Below are positions 49,900-56,902 of a stretch of 60,990 nucleotides of DNA, piece after piece. Both the position numbers and the translations under genes were made by a program. The notes beneath the pieces are model-generated. The model did no database searches, was not told where the DNA came from, and was given only the letters and a program-made list of their open reading frames with translations. The first letter of the stretch is position 1. Each line of letters starts with the position of its first letter. This DNA comes from a virus: positions 1-60,990 of IMG/VR virus record IMGVR_UViG_3300020188_000007. One strand, written 5' to 3'.

Positions 49900-50271
49900 A
49901 TGGCTTATGTCAACGCCTTTGGAGTGGAGATGAAAACTATGGCAAAGAAAGAAATAACAGTTGATGCTGAAGCAGCAGCTGCACTCGACACAAATAATGA
50001 CGGTCATATCTCGGCAGAAGAGCTGAGTATGGAGTTGGAATTTAAACGCAAGCGCCTTGAAGATCAAGATGCTCAACGAGATGCAATGCGTAAAATGACT
50101 TGGTTTGCATTGTTTGGAATGTTATTGTACCCAGTAGGTATTGCTATAACATCATGGTTAGGATTAGATGAAGCATCAGGATTAATTGGAGATATTGCAC
50201 CGACATATTTTGTTGCAATTTCTGCACTTGTTTCTGTTTTCTTTGGTGCTAACGCATACAGTAGTAAGTAA
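49900..50271 (+). CDS. EF-hand membrane protein (123 aa)
   Basis: Residues 30-41 (DTNNDGHISAEE) form a canonical 12-residue EF-hand calcium loop with D, N, D, H, S and E at positions 1, 3, 5, 7, 9 and 12. A charged helix (FKRKRLEDQDAQRDAM) follows, then two hydrophobic helices (WFALFGMLLYPVGIAI and YFVAISALVSVFFGA). AGGAGC precedes the ATG by 7 nt. A late promoter drives it. A holin-like or calcium-gated role is possible; no homologue is recognised. Confidence 0.75.
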   Translation: MAYVNAFGVEMKTMAKKEITVDAEAAAALDTNNDGHISAEELSMELEFKRKRLEDQDAQRDAMRKMTWFALFGMLLYPVGIAITSWLGLDEASGLIGDIAPTYFVAISALVSVFFGANAYSSK

Positions 50272-50307
50272 AACAAAAATAGGGAGGCTAACTTAATAAC
50301 CTCCCTA
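50270..50307 (-). terminator. Rho-independent terminator of the RNA operon
   Basis: TAGGGAGG and CCTCCCTA (50280-50307) pair perfectly, and the minus strand continues with ATTTTTGTTTT. It closes the tRNA and structured RNA operon, whose promoter lies at 51117. On the plus strand the sequence after the hairpin is not T-rich. Confidence 0.85.
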
Positions 50308-50311
50308 TTAC

Positions 50312-50400
50312 TCGGGTCTTGTATGTGGACTTCGGGCTGTGTGTTACACCTCTCCCAGGCTGTCCCTACCTATCTGGTTTTCACGTCACCAGAATTCCTT
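50312..50400 (-). ncRNA. Structured trailer RNA after tRNA-Pro (candidate)
   Basis: The region downstream of tRNA-Pro and before the terminator has no ORF but has pairing potential: TCTGGT with ACCAGA (50373-50393), GGAC with GTCC, and GTGT with ACAC. It contains the motif AGATAGGTAGGGAC, akin to the AGGTAGGTAGGTG of the upstream RNA. It may be a processed 3' piece of the same RNA. Evidence is folding by eye only. Confidence 0.4.
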
Positions 50401-50467
<67 letters not shown>

Positions 50468-50477
<10 letters not shown>

Positions 50478-50635
50478 TTTCTTGTTATAAGATCAAGAAC
50501 AATGCTCAACTCATATATTGATTTATCTAAAACTAAATGAGCAGTTTTATCATCATTCTTTTTCTTTTCTTCGCGAAGAAACTCTAACCTTACCTTTATA
50601 TAGTTTTCTGCTTCAGGTTTGTTTCCTCTACGCAT
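50468..50635 (-). CDS. Small protein between two tRNAs (55 aa)
   Basis: I translated this ORF by hand: it runs from ATG at 50635 (AAGGA upstream) to a TAG that overlaps the 5' end of tRNA-Pro by 10 nt. The product (MRRGNKPEAENYIKVRLEFL, then KNDDKTAHLVLDKSIYELS) is a charged helix. The same transcript carries the structured RNA and tRNAs, so processing must spare or cut this message. Function unknown. Confidence 0.65.
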
Positions 50636-50652
50636 AATATATCCTTTTTATT

Positions 50653-50726
50653 TGGCAAGGGTGGTAGGAATCGAACCCACACCAACGGGTTTGGAATCCG
50701 TTGTACTGCCATTATACTACACCCTA
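50653..50726 (-). tRNA. tRNA-Trp (anticodon CCA)
   Basis: The minus strand folds with acceptor TAGGGTG against CACCCTT (one U-U mismatch at the end), D-arm GTATAATGGCAGTAC, anticodon loop TTCCAAA with CCA (Trp, UGG), T-loop TTCGATT and an encoded G-CCA. The anticodon stem has one A-C mismatch next to the loop. The D and T loops are intact, so the gene looks functional. Confidence 0.85.
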
Positions 50727-50734
50727 TCAAACTC

Positions 50735-51110
50735 CTTAATACTGAATAGTAGTCTTAACTTAGTCCCTCACCAGGATTTTACGGGTTCGGTTGCTAGCAC
50801 CTACCTACCTGTTACGTTTCTTTGCTCGTACTATGCAGTATTAAGAAGTTTTCGTGGGAGGGACTTTCTGCAGTGCCCCTCCCCTTATTTGCATTTTACG
50901 TATGCAACAACCGACTGGGTTTTTTTACGGTACCAGTTCTTTTTACCGACCTATATGTCCGACGCGCCTCGAACCACATATAGGGTTTGCTTGGGTACGT
51001 TCGACGTGATTGTCAGGCTTTCCCCGTGTGCCTAATAAAGAATGAGTTCGTTACCGTCATGCTTTTTTACCCGAAGGTGATAGCGTCGTGGCCTATTCCT
51101 CATTCCTTAT
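50735..51110 (-). ncRNA. Large structured RNA (about 375 nt)
   Basis: No credible ORF on either strand. The minus-strand RNA, starting near 51110, shows nested stems: GAATGAG/CTCATTC (51105-51040), a C(UUCG)G tetraloop hairpin (51078-51069), AGGC/GCCT (51033-51015), ACGT/ACGT (51007-50997), a 9-bp ACATATAGG/CCTATATGT stem (50984-50950), ACTGG/CCAGT, TTGCAT/ATGCAA, a 7-bp GGGAGGG/CCCTCCC stem with a CTGCAG loop, and a 10-bp CTTAATACTG/CAGTATTAAG helix that encloses a 91-nt domain. It is flanked by a promoter and tRNA-Trp. Long ornate RNAs such as GOLLD and ROOL occur near phage tRNAs; I cannot test membership. Confidence 0.7.
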
Positions 51111-51116
51111 ATAAAC

Positions 51117-51145
51117 AATATAACTGATTCTATAGTAAATGTCAA
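51117..51145 (-). promoter_or_regulatory. Sigma70-like early promoter for the RNA operon
   Basis: TTGACA (51140-51145), 17 bp, TATATT (51117-51122) on the minus strand, with TAGAATCAGTTATATTG as in the promoters at 36145 and 37010. The next coding gene leftward is far away, so it must serve the structured RNA and tRNAs. Confidence 0.87.
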
Positions 51146-51148
51146 TAG

Positions 51149-51859
51149 TTATTTGAAGTTTTTTTGTTTCCAAAACATTTTTTTGTACCGATCTACCCAC
51201 ATTGTTGCTAGTTTATTAACAAACTTTTTATGTGCGGATTGGTCTATATGATGTTGTTCAGATTTCCATGATTCTCTTTTAAAAGGAATAACTTGTACAA
51301 GTGGTGTTCCTTTTTTAATTATAACAGGTCGACCTGTAAAGTTTCTAAAAAAGAATGGCAAGTTAACTTGATTGTTTTTATACTCATCGGTATCAACAAT
51401 TGCTGTTTGGAAATAAACACCACTTAATTGTAACGTAGGATCATTTAACATTGGTGTAAATAAACAACTATAACCTGGTGGTGTTTCAATTATAAAATGT
51501 TGATTGTATTTGAGTACCATTGCAGGTTCAGTGAAATACGGATGGCCGTTAACTTGATTAGTATTGTGGTCGGTAATTAAATTTTCCAAACCGTCATTTG
51601 ACCATGAGGCTTCCCATTTGGGTTTATCATTTTCAATAGAACCGACAAGCATAAGATCACAGTGTGCAGTAATGGTATAACCTGCAGTCATTGCGTCAAG
51701 AAACGGAATACATTTTTTGACGGACCCAATTTGTACTCCTTCTATAACAGGAGATATCTTTTTAAACCAACTTGGTATTGTTTTGACTGCAGGTTTCGGA
51801 TATTCACTTGCATCGGATAAAAACTCATCAACTGAAAATTTAATCCGTTTATCTTTCAT
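51149..51859 (-). CDS. Conserved phage protein of unknown function (236 aa)
   Basis: The product has GYTITAHCDLMLVGSIEN (about residues 60-77), TPPGYSCLFTPMLNDPTLQLSG and a beta-rich middle ending VIIKKGTPLVQVIPFKRESW. The shape is cupin-like, and I recall such conserved proteins in marine phages, without a known role. Its stop lies 4 nt before the promoter of the RNA operon. Confidence 0.65.
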   Translation of the reverse strand: MKDKRIKFSVDEFLSDASEYPKPAVKTIPSWFKKISPVIEGVQIGSVKKCIPFLDAMTAGYTITAHCDLMLVGSIENDKPKWEASWSNDGLENLITDHNTNQVNGHPYFTEPAMVLKYNQHFIIETPPGYSCLFTPMLNDPTLQLSGVYFQTAIVDTDEYKNNQVNLPFFFRNFTGRPVIIKKGTPLVQVIPFKRESWKSEQHHIDQSAHKKFVNKLATMWVDRYKKMFWKQKNFK

Positions 51860-51872
51860 AATATAATATCCT

Positions 51873-52337
51873 TTATTTTTTCATTTTAGCGGCTGCTTTA
51901 TCAACTTCCTCTTGTGATACAACACCTTCAGATAACAGACGTGCTCGGTTTGTGTTATGAGCTGCTTGTGTGTCATCTTTTGATCCACCTGTATATGGTA
52001 CAGCATGACCTTCACTAATCATAATAGCAGTTACCATACGACCATCTTCAGCAATAAAATCACCGAGGATACGACCAAACTTACCCTTCATATCTTCACC
52101 GTCTTTTGCAGCAAATGTTTTAAGTGTAGTTGTTTTGCCAAGGATGCCTTTTAGTCTATTCTTTGCGGCTAATCCAAATACCTTTTCAACCTTATCGGAT
52201 GTGCGTGACTCAGGAGTATCAATACCCATAATACGTACTCGCTCATCTTTCATCCAAATACCAAATCCTAGATCAATGTCTACATCCACTGTATCACCGT
52301 CCACGATTTTAGTTACGTGTGCTTTATATTCATACAT
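51873..52337 (-). CDS. Staphylococcal nuclease-like protein
   Basis: The 154-aa protein has the SNase fold: KIVDGDTVDVDIDLGF (residues 10-25), ERVRIMGIDTPES with R35 and E43, and GKFGRILGDFI with R90. These correspond to R35, E43 and R87 of staphylococcal nuclease, and the calcium-binding Asp residues are present. It has no signal peptide, so it acts inside the cell, perhaps on host DNA or RNA. Confidence 0.9.
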   Translation of the reverse strand: MYEYKAHVTKIVDGDTVDVDIDLGFGIWMKDERVRIMGIDTPESRTSDKVEKVFGLAAKNRLKGILGKTTTLKTFAAKDGEDMKGKFGRILGDFIAEDGRMVTAIMISEGHAVPYTGGSKDDTQAAHNTNRARLLSEGVVSQEEVDKAAAKMKK

Positions 52338-52373
52338 TCTTTGATTCCTTTTATGATTTAAGAGCTCAAAGAA
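52337..52373 (-). promoter_or_regulatory. Leader hairpin around the SNase ribosome site
   Basis: On the minus strand TTCTTTGA (52366-52373) pairs with TCAAAGAA (52337-52344), which ends at the start codon. The AAGGAA ribosome site lies in the 21-nt loop. The stem touches the ATG, so it could tune translation. Confidence 0.45.
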
Positions 52374-52396
52374 TTATAATATAAGTTGCTCAGGTA

Positions 52397-52687
52397 TTAT
52401 TTATTAAGTTCAAACCGTTCTTCGACGTGCTCAATACAAGCAGCAATGATATGGCCGATAGTCGGTTCACTATCAATCCACAATCTAACCGCATAGTTAT
52501 CAATATCAACGTCAGGAAAGAACTTCTCCTCAGCTGCCATGATGAAATATAGTACACCCATAGAATCCATAATATCATCAAGTGCTGATTCTAAAGTAAT
52601 GTCATCACGTCTGTAGTCATCTTTCAAGTATTCAAGTGCCCAATCATACATTTGTTCAAGAGGTGGGCCGCCATATTTTGTAACCAT
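52397..52687 (-). CDS. Conserved hypothetical protein (96 aa)
   Basis: I place the start at ATG 52687 (MVTKYGGPPLEQMYDWALEY). The promoter at 52714 would begin RNA near 52707, leaving only two bases before the earlier ATG at 52705, while AAGGA sits correctly before the inner ATG. The protein is acidic (DDIMDSMGVLYFIMAAEEKFF). No family recognised. Confidence 0.7.
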   Translation of the reverse strand: MVTKYGGPPLEQMYDWALEYLKDDYRRDDITLESALDDIMDSMGVLYFIMAAEEKFFPDVDIDNYAVRLWIDSEPTIGHIIAACIEHVEERFELNK

Positions 52688-52713
52688 ATCCAATTCCTTA
52701 TTCATCTGTATCT

Positions 52714-52742
52714 ACTATATCAAACTTTATTTACTTTGTCAA
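52714..52742 (-). promoter_or_regulatory. Sigma70-like early promoter
   Basis: TTGACA (52737-52742), 17 bp, TATAGT (52714-52719) on the minus strand. It lies 13 bp from the late promoter of the rightward curli operon, so an early leftward unit and a late rightward unit start back to back here. Confidence 0.82.
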
Positions 52743-52754
52743 CAACTTTTGCCT

Positions 52755-52762
52755 TATAAATA
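52755..52762 (+). promoter_or_regulatory. T4-type late promoter of the curli operon
   Basis: An exact TATAAATA on the plus strand, 21 nt before the ATG at 52783, with GAGGAG in between. No other strong promoter is visible from here to 60155, so the whole rightward run is probably late. Confidence 0.87.
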
Positions 52763-52782
52763 ACCGTAGAGGAGTATTAATT

Positions 52783-53061
52783 ATGGATTTTTTAACGCTT
52801 GTTGGTGATGTAGGTTTCCCTATTGCTGGTGCCCTAGCTGCCGGTGTATTTGTATTTATCACACTTAAGTTTATCCTTGCAAGCGTTACTGACACTGTAA
52901 ATTCCCTCAAAAATATTATGACGGGTTTGGACAACCGAGTTCAGACTATGAATAACGATTTAGTGAAAATTGATGCCCTTTTAAGTTATGCTCTAAATGT
53001 TAAACCAAACATTGACCGCATAGCTGCAAATGAAGGCAAGGATGATGCAAGGAGAGATTAA
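52783..53061 (+). CDS. One-helix membrane protein, holin-like A (92 aa)
   Basis: Residues 11-33 (GFPIAGALAAGVFVFITLKFIL) form a membrane helix, followed by a coiled region (TVNSLKNIMTGLDNRVQTMN) and a charged tail. The shape, TM plus coiled coil, is that of BhlA/UviB-type holins. The gene at 53421 is a diverged copy. Its stop shares a base with the next ATG. Confidence 0.7.
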   Translation: MDFLTLVGDVGFPIAGALAAGVFVFITLKFILASVTDTVNSLKNIMTGLDNRVQTMNNDLVKIDALLSYALNVKPNIDRIAANEGKDDARRD

Positions 53062-53231
53062 TGCTTTGGAAAGATTTACTATTAATGAAATTTAAAAATG
53101 GTTTTCGCATTCTCAATAACGACGATGATAAATTTTTTGTTATTGACGACGTGAAACTAAATATCGGTGACATTTATCGAGTTGGCCCAAACGGTTACTT
53201 CGAGTTAATTGAAGAAGGACCGCCGCTATGA
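53061..53231 (+). CDS. Small acidic protein (56 aa)
   Basis: I found this ORF by translation; its start overlaps the holin-like stop (TAATG). The product (MLWKDLLLMKFKNGFRILNN, then VGPNGYFELIEEG) resembles the next 63-aa protein near PGDKFIVNEDGWL. Small soluble protein, function unknown, translated in the same chain of overlapping genes. Confidence 0.65.
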   Translation: MLWKDLLLMKFKNGFRILNNDDDKFFVIDDVKLNIGDIYRVGPNGYFELIEEGPPL

Positions 53232-53419
53232 TGTGGATGGAATATGCGATTAATCAAGCTGGAAAAAACTTTGAAATAAAAGGTGACTGGCCCGGAGAGG
53301 TTATGGGAAAACTAAAAGACGGTACGGATAAAGAATATTATCTATACAAACCAGGCGATAAGTTTATAGTTAATGAAGATGGTTGGTTGATGCATCACGG
53401 AAACATTAACGAGGAATAA
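53228..53419 (+). CDS. Small acidic protein (63 aa)
   Basis: The gene begins with ATGATG overlapping the previous stop. The product (MMWMEYAINQAGKNFEIKG, then YLYKPGDKFIVNEDGWLMHH) has beta-strand character. Its C-terminal motif is like the previous small gene. No family is recognised. The next gene starts 1 nt after its stop. Confidence 0.62.
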   Translation: MMWMEYAINQAGKNFEIKGDWPGEVMGKLKDGTDKEYYLYKPGDKFIVNEDGWLMHHGNINEE

Positions 53420-53420
53420 T

Positions 53421-53801
53421 ATGGAATTTGACATTGCAGGAGCCATAAGTGAATATGGATTTCCTATAGTTGCGGCTTTTGGAATGGGCTATTTTATATT
53501 TTTTATATGGAAATGGGTTACGGAAGTAATTGATCCGGTCCTAGGTGAAGCGATGTTTACTTTGATTAAATTAGTAGATCGTGTACGTATGCTTGATAAT
53601 GATATGATTAGACTTAATAGCAAGTTATCTATGGTACTTGAATATAGGTCAAAACTAAATCCTAAGCGACAAGATGAGTTGCATAGGTTGGTTGCCGAAT
53701 ATCAGGCAGGTAGTAAAGCGTTTAATTCAACTGGGGTTGTAGATGAAGAAAATATTAACAATAGTGGCGGTGATGATGCCGGCACAGGTAATAGCAAGTG
53801 A
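53421..53801 (+). CDS. One-helix membrane protein, holin-like B (126 aa)
   Basis: Residues 12-32 (YGFPIVAAFGMGYFIFFIWKW) form a membrane helix, then a coiled region VDRVRMLDNDMIRLNSKLSM, and a Gly/Asp-rich tail. It shares the order of the 92-aa protein: GFPI then D-N/DR-V then N-D. The two look like a duplicated holin or spanin-like pair. Its last 59 nt also encode the CsgF signal peptide. Confidence 0.7.
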   Translation: MEFDIAGAISEYGFPIVAAFGMGYFIFFIWKWVTEVIDPVLGEAMFTLIKLVDRVRMLDNDMIRLNSKLSMVLEYRSKLNPKRQDELHRLVAEYQAGSKAFNSTGVVDEENINNSGGDDAGTGNSK

Positions 53802-54204
53802 ATTAGTTTGGGGATTTAAATCTCCCGCTTTTCATTATGGTAATGGATATTCAACTCACGTTTTGTCGGTTGAACAACTTTCTCACAACAGAAAACAAGA
53901 TTATAAAGACGAGCAACAACGTATTGCCGATGAACTTGAGCGAGAAGCAGAAAATACTACTTTAGCCAAATTCCTTCGCAACGTAGAGTCAAGAATTTAC
54001 GCTACGTTATCCAAACAAATGGTTGATGCTATGTTTGCCGATTGTGGCGACAGTTGTTCCAACAGCGGTTCAACTGACCTTGAAGATAATACGATTGCTT
54101 GGTTAAGAGACCCGGTAACAGGTTCTATCACATTAACGATTACCGAAGCAGATGGTAGTACTACTGAAATCACAATACCAGGTGCTGGGGAGTTTAATTT
54201 CTAA
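53743..54204 (+). CDS. csgF: Curli assembly factor CsgF
   Basis: The 153-aa protein has a signal peptide (MKKILTIVAVMMPAQVIAS) and a mature start ELVWGFKSPAFHYGNG, which fits the CsgF start T-F-Q-F-R-N-P-N-F-G-G. Its end, GSITLTITEADGSTTEITIP, matches the D-x-x-T-G-Q-x-S-T-I-Q-V end. CsgF binds CsgG and anchors the nucleator at the cell surface. It overlaps the preceding gene by 59 nt and is followed by csgG with no gap. Confidence 0.82.
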   Translation: MKKILTIVAVMMPAQVIASELVWGFKSPAFHYGNGYSTHVLSVEQLSHNRKQDYKDEQQRIADELEREAENTTLAKFLRNVESRIYATLSKQMVDAMFADCGDSCSNSGSTDLEDNTIAWLRDPVTGSITLTITEADGSTTEITIPGAGEFNF

Positions 54205-55017
54205 ATGAGATTTTTACCCTTCATACTAATATTCTTTTTAAGTGCCTGCGCAACACCCGGAAGTTTGAAAGTTTTAGGTGACCTTGATAAATCTCCAACA
54301 TTATCAGGAAGTCCTATTGATGATAGATTACTCGCCGTTCCTGAACTGTCAGGTCCAAAGATTACAATTGCAGTTTATGAATTTGCCGATAAGACAGGTC
54401 AAAGAAAGACGAGTTCCAACTCATCATTATCAAGTGCCGTAACTCAAGGTGCTGAGGTTTGGGTAATTAAAGCATTACAAGATGTGGGCAATCAAACATG
54501 GTTTGAGGTAGTTGAAAGAGTTGGCATTGATAATCTAATTAAAGAAAGACAGCTTATTCGCCAAACGCGTGAAGTATATGAAAAAGAAAAAGAAAAAGGC
54601 CCGACACCTTTACAGCCAATGTTATTTGCCGGCTTATTACTTGAAGGTGGTGTTGTAGGTTATGACTCCGATACCGCGGCCGGTGGAGTAGGTGCAAGAT
54701 TCCTAGGAGTCGGAGCCTCAACAGAATATAGAGTTGATACAGTAACAGTTGTTATGAGACTTGTGAGTGTTAATTCAGGAAAGGTGTTAATGAGTATCGC
54801 AACTGAGAAATCAATTGCAAGTTACAGATCTTCAACCGATGTATTTAAATTTATTGATTTAGGACAAGAAAATATTGAGGTTGAAAATGGGTATTCCGTA
54901 AATGAACCTGTGAACTATGCAGTAAGGGCTGCAATAGAACAGGGTGTGATAGAATTGGTTAAAGACGGGGTCGATAAGGGATTATGGTCGTATAAAATAA
55001 AAGAGATAAGAGGATAG
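54205..55017 (+). CDS. csgG: Curli secretion channel CsgG (lipoprotein)
   Basis: The 270-aa protein opens with a lipoprotein signal ending in LSAC (lipidated Cys at 15) and keeps CsgG-family parts: ITIAVYEFADKTGQRK, WFEVVERVGIDNLIKERQLI, GPTPLQPMLFAGLLLEGGVVGYD and RVDTVTVVMRLVSVNSGKVL. E. coli CsgG (277 aa) forms a nonameric outer-membrane pore. Length and motif order are normal, so a working channel is plausible. It is coupled to csgF on one side and to a curlin-like gene on the other. Confidence 0.93.
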   Translation: MRFLPFILIFFLSACATPGSLKVLGDLDKSPTLSGSPIDDRLLAVPELSGPKITIAVYEFADKTGQRKTSSNSSLSSAVTQGAEVWVIKALQDVGNQTWFEVVERVGIDNLIKERQLIRQTREVYEKEKEKGPTPLQPMLFAGLLLEGGVVGYDSDTAAGGVGARFLGVGASTEYRVDTVTVVMRLVSVNSGKVLMSIATEKSIASYRSSTDVFKFIDLGQENIEVENGYSVNEPVNYAVRAAIEQGVIELVKDGVDKGLWSYKIKEIRG

Positions 55018-55019
55018 AA

Positions 55020-55757
55020 ATGAAGCATTTCATATTTTTGATTATGATGATGTTTGGTTCTGCAGCCTATGCCAACGATATCTACATTACACAAAGCGGT
55101 GACAATTTAGATTTAGACATAACACAAGATGGGCAAGATAACGAATTCGGTGATAGTACCACTGATGCAACTTTGACGGGTGATACAATGACTTTTAATA
55201 TCACCCAAACAGGTGATTTTAACAAGATTGACGTTATCATTGATGGTAACAACTACACAGGTACTTGGGCATTTACAGGTGACGATAACACTGTTGATAT
55301 GACTTGTGATTCCGCATCAGGTTTGAATTGTGAAACAGTTCAGGTTGATGTTACTGTTATAGGTGATGATTCTGACTTTAAGATTTACATTGGTGAAACA
55401 GCAGATGCCGATAGTTTAGTTGCTGACTTTACTGTTACAGGTGATGGTAACGCATTTTATCTTGATGCTGATGGCACAAATCAGAATTTTGATGTTAATG
55501 TTAATTCAAGCGCAACATTACTTACAGCAGGTACAGATCGTACACATTTAACTTACGATGTTAATGCTGATAGTGCCGGTAACTTGATTGCTATTGACAG
55601 CACAGGAGATGGTGATGTTAATGGGCATGAAGTAGATCTTACAGTTACTGGTGGCGGCGGAGATTTTATTATTGTTCAAAGCGGTATTTACGATAATCTC
55701 GTAAACGCAACTTTCAGTGGAGATTCAGCAAATGTTCAAATTACACAATCTGATTAA
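55020..55757 (+). CDS. Curlin-like secreted protein A (245 aa)
   Basis: A signal peptide (MKHFIFLIMMMFGSAAYAND) is followed by curlin-type repeats with N and Q at fixed steps: YITQSGDNLDLDITQDGQDNE, then FNITQTGDFNKIDVII, VTVIGDDSDFKIYI, and FIIVQSGIYDN. The last residues, VQITQSD, echo the first. The repeats are less regular than in CsgA, so it may be a CsgB-like nucleator. Lies just after csgG and its stop overlaps the FecR gene start. Confidence 0.75.
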   Translation: MKHFIFLIMMMFGSAAYANDIYITQSGDNLDLDITQDGQDNEFGDSTTDATLTGDTMTFNITQTGDFNKIDVIIDGNNYTGTWAFTGDDNTVDMTCDSASGLNCETVQVDVTVIGDDSDFKIYIGETADADSLVADFTVTGDGNAFYLDADGTNQNFDVNVNSSATLLTAGTDRTHLTYDVNADSAGNLIAIDSTGDGDVNGHEVDLTVTGGGGDFIIVQSGIYDNLVNATFSGDSANVQITQSD

Positions 55758-56902
55758 TGAAATTTCATACTATTGGCTTCATTGCCATTCTGCTGATACC
55801 GAGCTTATGCTTTGGCGCTGTAGATGAAGATGCGGGGGCAATCGGTGAATTTTCAGGATCAGGAGTCATTGAGCGTGGGAGAGATGTTATTGATGGTGGC
55901 CAAGGTGTTGGGGTGCAACCCATGGATACCGCCGTCACAGCAAAAGGCCGAATGCGAATCGACTTTATTGATGATACGAGAGTCGATATTACCGAACACG
56001 CAAGGTTAGTAATTGATGATTTCGTTTATGACCCAAATGCTGGGACTGGTAAGCTGGGATTACGTGCGACATTGGGAACAGTACGCTATGCGTCTGGAGC
56101 AATTGCAAAGAACAGCAGAAGAAACGTCAGCATCAAAACACCGTCAGCAACGATAGGTGTACGTGGTACTGATTTCGTTATGGTGGTTGATGAAATAGGT
56201 GGCACGATGGTGACATTATTACCATCGTGTTCCATCGACTCCCTCGGAAAAACCAATTGCGTGACCGGTGAAATTTCAGTTGAGTCTGACACCGGGTTTG
56301 TTATTATGAATAAAGCATTTCAGGCAACAATAGTAAAAAGCAGATGGACAAAACCAACTAAGCCATTATTATTGGCGCTTAATGAAAGTGACATAACAAA
56401 CCTTTTGATTTTAAGAAAGAAAAAACCTTTATTTGAAGAAGATGGGCAACCATTAGAACAAATGACGGATTTCCTAGATATAGATTTCTTAAATTTTGAC
56501 GGTTTGGATGTTGATATTTTATCCGATAGTATTAAAGACATATGGTTAACAGAGTTTGATTTAAGAGATAGTGATTATTATCTCGGTGAACTACTACACG
56601 ACATGGTTGAACAATTAAACATTGCTTTAATGCGAAGACTTATGGGTGAATTAGATGCACAGAATGCCGAGTTCTTTAATTTCAGAGAAGAAGGTTATGA
56701 TCCTGTAACAAGAATTACTTTAAACAGAGAAGATCCTAGTTGGATTTTTGAAAGAGACGATAGTGGTTATTATCACCACCTAAGAATATATGTGGAGCAG
56801 CAATATGGATATACGATTAATATCCAACAACAGGACGAGTATGTTTGGGATTACCGTCTTGGCGTTGGTAATAATAATATTGACATCATCCAAATCAAAT
56901 AG
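55757..56902 (+). CDS. FecR-domain envelope protein (381 aa)
   Basis: After a signal peptide (MKFHTIGFIAILLIPSLCFG) the protein has a FecR domain: VQPMDTAVTAKGRMRIDFI, then VRGTDFVMVVDE (residues 136-147) as in FecR proteins with the G-V-R-G-T-x-F core. The C-terminal half has a long charged region (YYLGELLHDMVEQLNIALM). FecR domains can bind polymers or transmit signals. Its final 98 nt encode the signal peptide of the next gene in another frame. Confidence 0.85.
   Translation: MKFHTIGFIAILLIPSLCFGAVDEDAGAIGEFSGSGVIERGRDVIDGGQGVGVQPMDTAVTAKGRMRIDFIDDTRVDITEHARLVIDDFVYDPNAGTGKLGLRATLGTVRYASGAIAKNSRRNVSIKTPSATIGVRGTDFVMVVDEIGGTMVTLLPSCSIDSLGKTNCVTGEISVESDTGFVIMNKAFQATIVKSRWTKPTKPLLLALNESDITNLLILRKKKPLFEEDGQPLEQMTDFLDIDFLNFDGLDVDILSDSIKDIWLTEFDLRDSDYYLGELLHDMVEQLNIALMRRLMGELDAQNAEFFNFREEGYDPVTRITLNREDPSWIFERDDSGYYHHLRIYVEQQYGYTINIQQQDEYVWDYRLGVGNNNIDIIQIK

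Noticed and set aside
50619-51035. Plus-strand 138-aa open frame across tRNA-Trp and the structured RNA
   Set aside because: It begins with RVVGIEPTPTGLESVVLPLYY, the usual false translation of an antisense tRNA. No ribosome site, and the other strand has the tRNA and stems.
50735-51110. RNase P RNA or tmRNA as identity of the structured RNA
   Set aside because: I looked for the conserved RNase P cores and for the tmRNA acceptor ends and tag frame in the minus strand and found none that fit.
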